Positions 63,091 to 64,000 of a DNA stretch of 64,000 nucleotides are shown piece by piece. Positions within the stretch are counted from its first letter, which is position 1; every line of letters begins with the position of its first letter. The stretch is taken from NCBI GenBank assembly GCA_037783545.1, contig JBBELK010000308.1, positions 806,001 through 870,000 of the forward strand, in the 5' to 3' direction. The position numbers and the translations under genes were made by a program. This DNA is from Henricia sp. BOLD:AAB3569. Taxonomy: Eukaryota; Echinodermata; Asteroidea; Spinulosida; Echinasteridae. A model generated the notes under the pieces. That model searched no databases. It was not told where the DNA came from and worked only from the letters and a program-made list of their open reading frames with translations.

Positions 63091-64000
63091 AAGGAACTAA
63101 GATTATCATGAGCAGTTTCTGCAAGGGTCATCGGAAAACAGGGCTTCCAAAACAACAACTATAGATGCCACAGATAGTTGATCATTTTTTATAGATTGAT
63201 TTTGGTGTCTGTAAATTTGTAGATATGTTTTCTTTGACGGTACTAATTTGTAAATTTGTTTAACGGGGCTGTAGTCAAGTCAGTTTATGATAATTTGCAA
63301 GGTCTTCCGACATCTTTTACAAGTCCTTAATGAGTCGAGTTACAAACAACAAAGGATGAATACCACAAAAGGAATGCCTTTTCACGGTGTTTACACTCGA
63401 AACAGCAAAGGTGGACTCAGACCCGGCATTTTTATTGCGACCAAACATTTGCCGCGTTTACACTACATTTCGATGCGGCTTCAATTTGCCTTCACCACTG
63501 TTTACAAACTGCAAAAGTCACCGGTAATTTTGACCCAGCACATGCGTGGATTCGTCAATTAAACCAACCACACGGCAGACGCTTAAATGGCCGAATCTGG
63601 TAGCGTTTACACTTCAAGTGACCTTGACAATTGCGGCGTTGGGTGATTTGAAAAAGCCGAATCAGACCCTGGTCTGATCCGCCTTTTTCAATTCACCTTT
63701 TGCGTTTACACTTAGTGCCTACCTGGCTTCAACTCGCCTTTTTGAAAATTGCAGAGTTTGATTCGGTAAAGGCACATCCAGTGTAAACGAGCATTAAGTT
63801 GCAGTTTATCTGAATAGCTTGTAACTTTAATTAAAACCCAGGGATTTGTGGTGGACTTGTGAAGGCTTGTGATGGACTTGTGATATACTTGACTACAGTA
63901 AATTTAAAGTGTGAATCCTCTCTGGAATCAGAATCGCGATTCCGTCTTTTGGAGGAATCAATTCCATTTATCTTGGCGATTTCAGTAGTGCACATACTTC
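63091..64000. other. Liprin-beta 3' UTR start and downstream repeats
   Basis: 63091-63257 is probably 3' UTR. 63258-63900 is an ACTTGTG-type repeat (as 56035-56265) split by an insertion with GTGTTTACACT/AGTGTAAAC ends (63380-63794). GAATCAGAATCGCGATTCCG at 63926 also occurs at 8598, marking another dispersed repeat. Confidence 0.55.

Overview
This is animal nuclear DNA. It contains multi-exon genes with GT-AG introns and phase-consistent joins, a liprin-beta gene with three SAM domains, and dense non-autonomous transposons and tRNA-derived repeats. There are no bacterial operons, rRNA genes, CRISPR arrays or viral genes. The AT-rich sequence, the scattered ACATGTAC motifs and the large number of short inverted-repeat elements suggest a marine invertebrate. 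A deuterostome such as an echinoderm, hemichordate or lancelet is a guess; the species cannot be read from the sequence.

Two genes are present, both on the + strand. Gene 1 (from before 1830 to 9172) is seen only as its last eight coding exons. They join without a frame error into about 508 residues ending in a stop at 9170-9172. The protein is mostly disordered, rich in Ser/Thr-Pro and Arg/Lys, and I do not recognise its family. Gene 2 (coding 16195-63090) is a complete liprin-beta (PPFIBP1/PPFIBP2 family). Twenty-two coding exons sum to exactly 978 codons including the stop (977 aa). In order they encode the conserved N-terminal helix, a coiled coil (about residues 107-325), a low-complexity linker with the SFGRG/SAPNL motif, SAM1, SAM2, SAM3 and an acidic C-terminus ending TNV. 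A probable 5' leader exon starts at 16080 and carries a short upstream ORF.

Everything else is intron or intergenic DNA filled with repeats. These include several MITE families with TTAA|AGG...CCT|TTAA ends, others with TA|GACC...GGTC|TA ends, and CAGGGGC-ended (hAT-like) elements. There are foldback elements with arms of 100-500 bp, tRNA-derived SINEs, and tandem arrays made from the 5' half of a tRNA-like sequence (43070-43345 and 47344-48078, in opposite orientations around exon 12). Minisatellites include a 9-bp array 24 bp upstream of exon 11 and a 23-bp array inside a 3.5-kb long inverted repeat in intron 3. Nested insertions are common. No transposase or reverse transcriptase coding region was recognised, so all mobile elements seen here look non-autonomous.

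Layout: 1-9172 gene 1 tail with MITEs in its introns; 9173-16079 intergenic repeats and probable upstream leader intron of gene 2; 16080-27162 N-terminal exons of liprin-beta; 27163-36108 large repeat-filled intron 3; 36109-43691 coiled-coil and linker exons; 43692-49988 intron 12 with the larger tRNA-like array; 49989-59865 linker, SAM and tail exons; 59866-63042 intron 21 with nested MITEs; 63043-63090 last coding exon; then 3' UTR and repeats to 64000.
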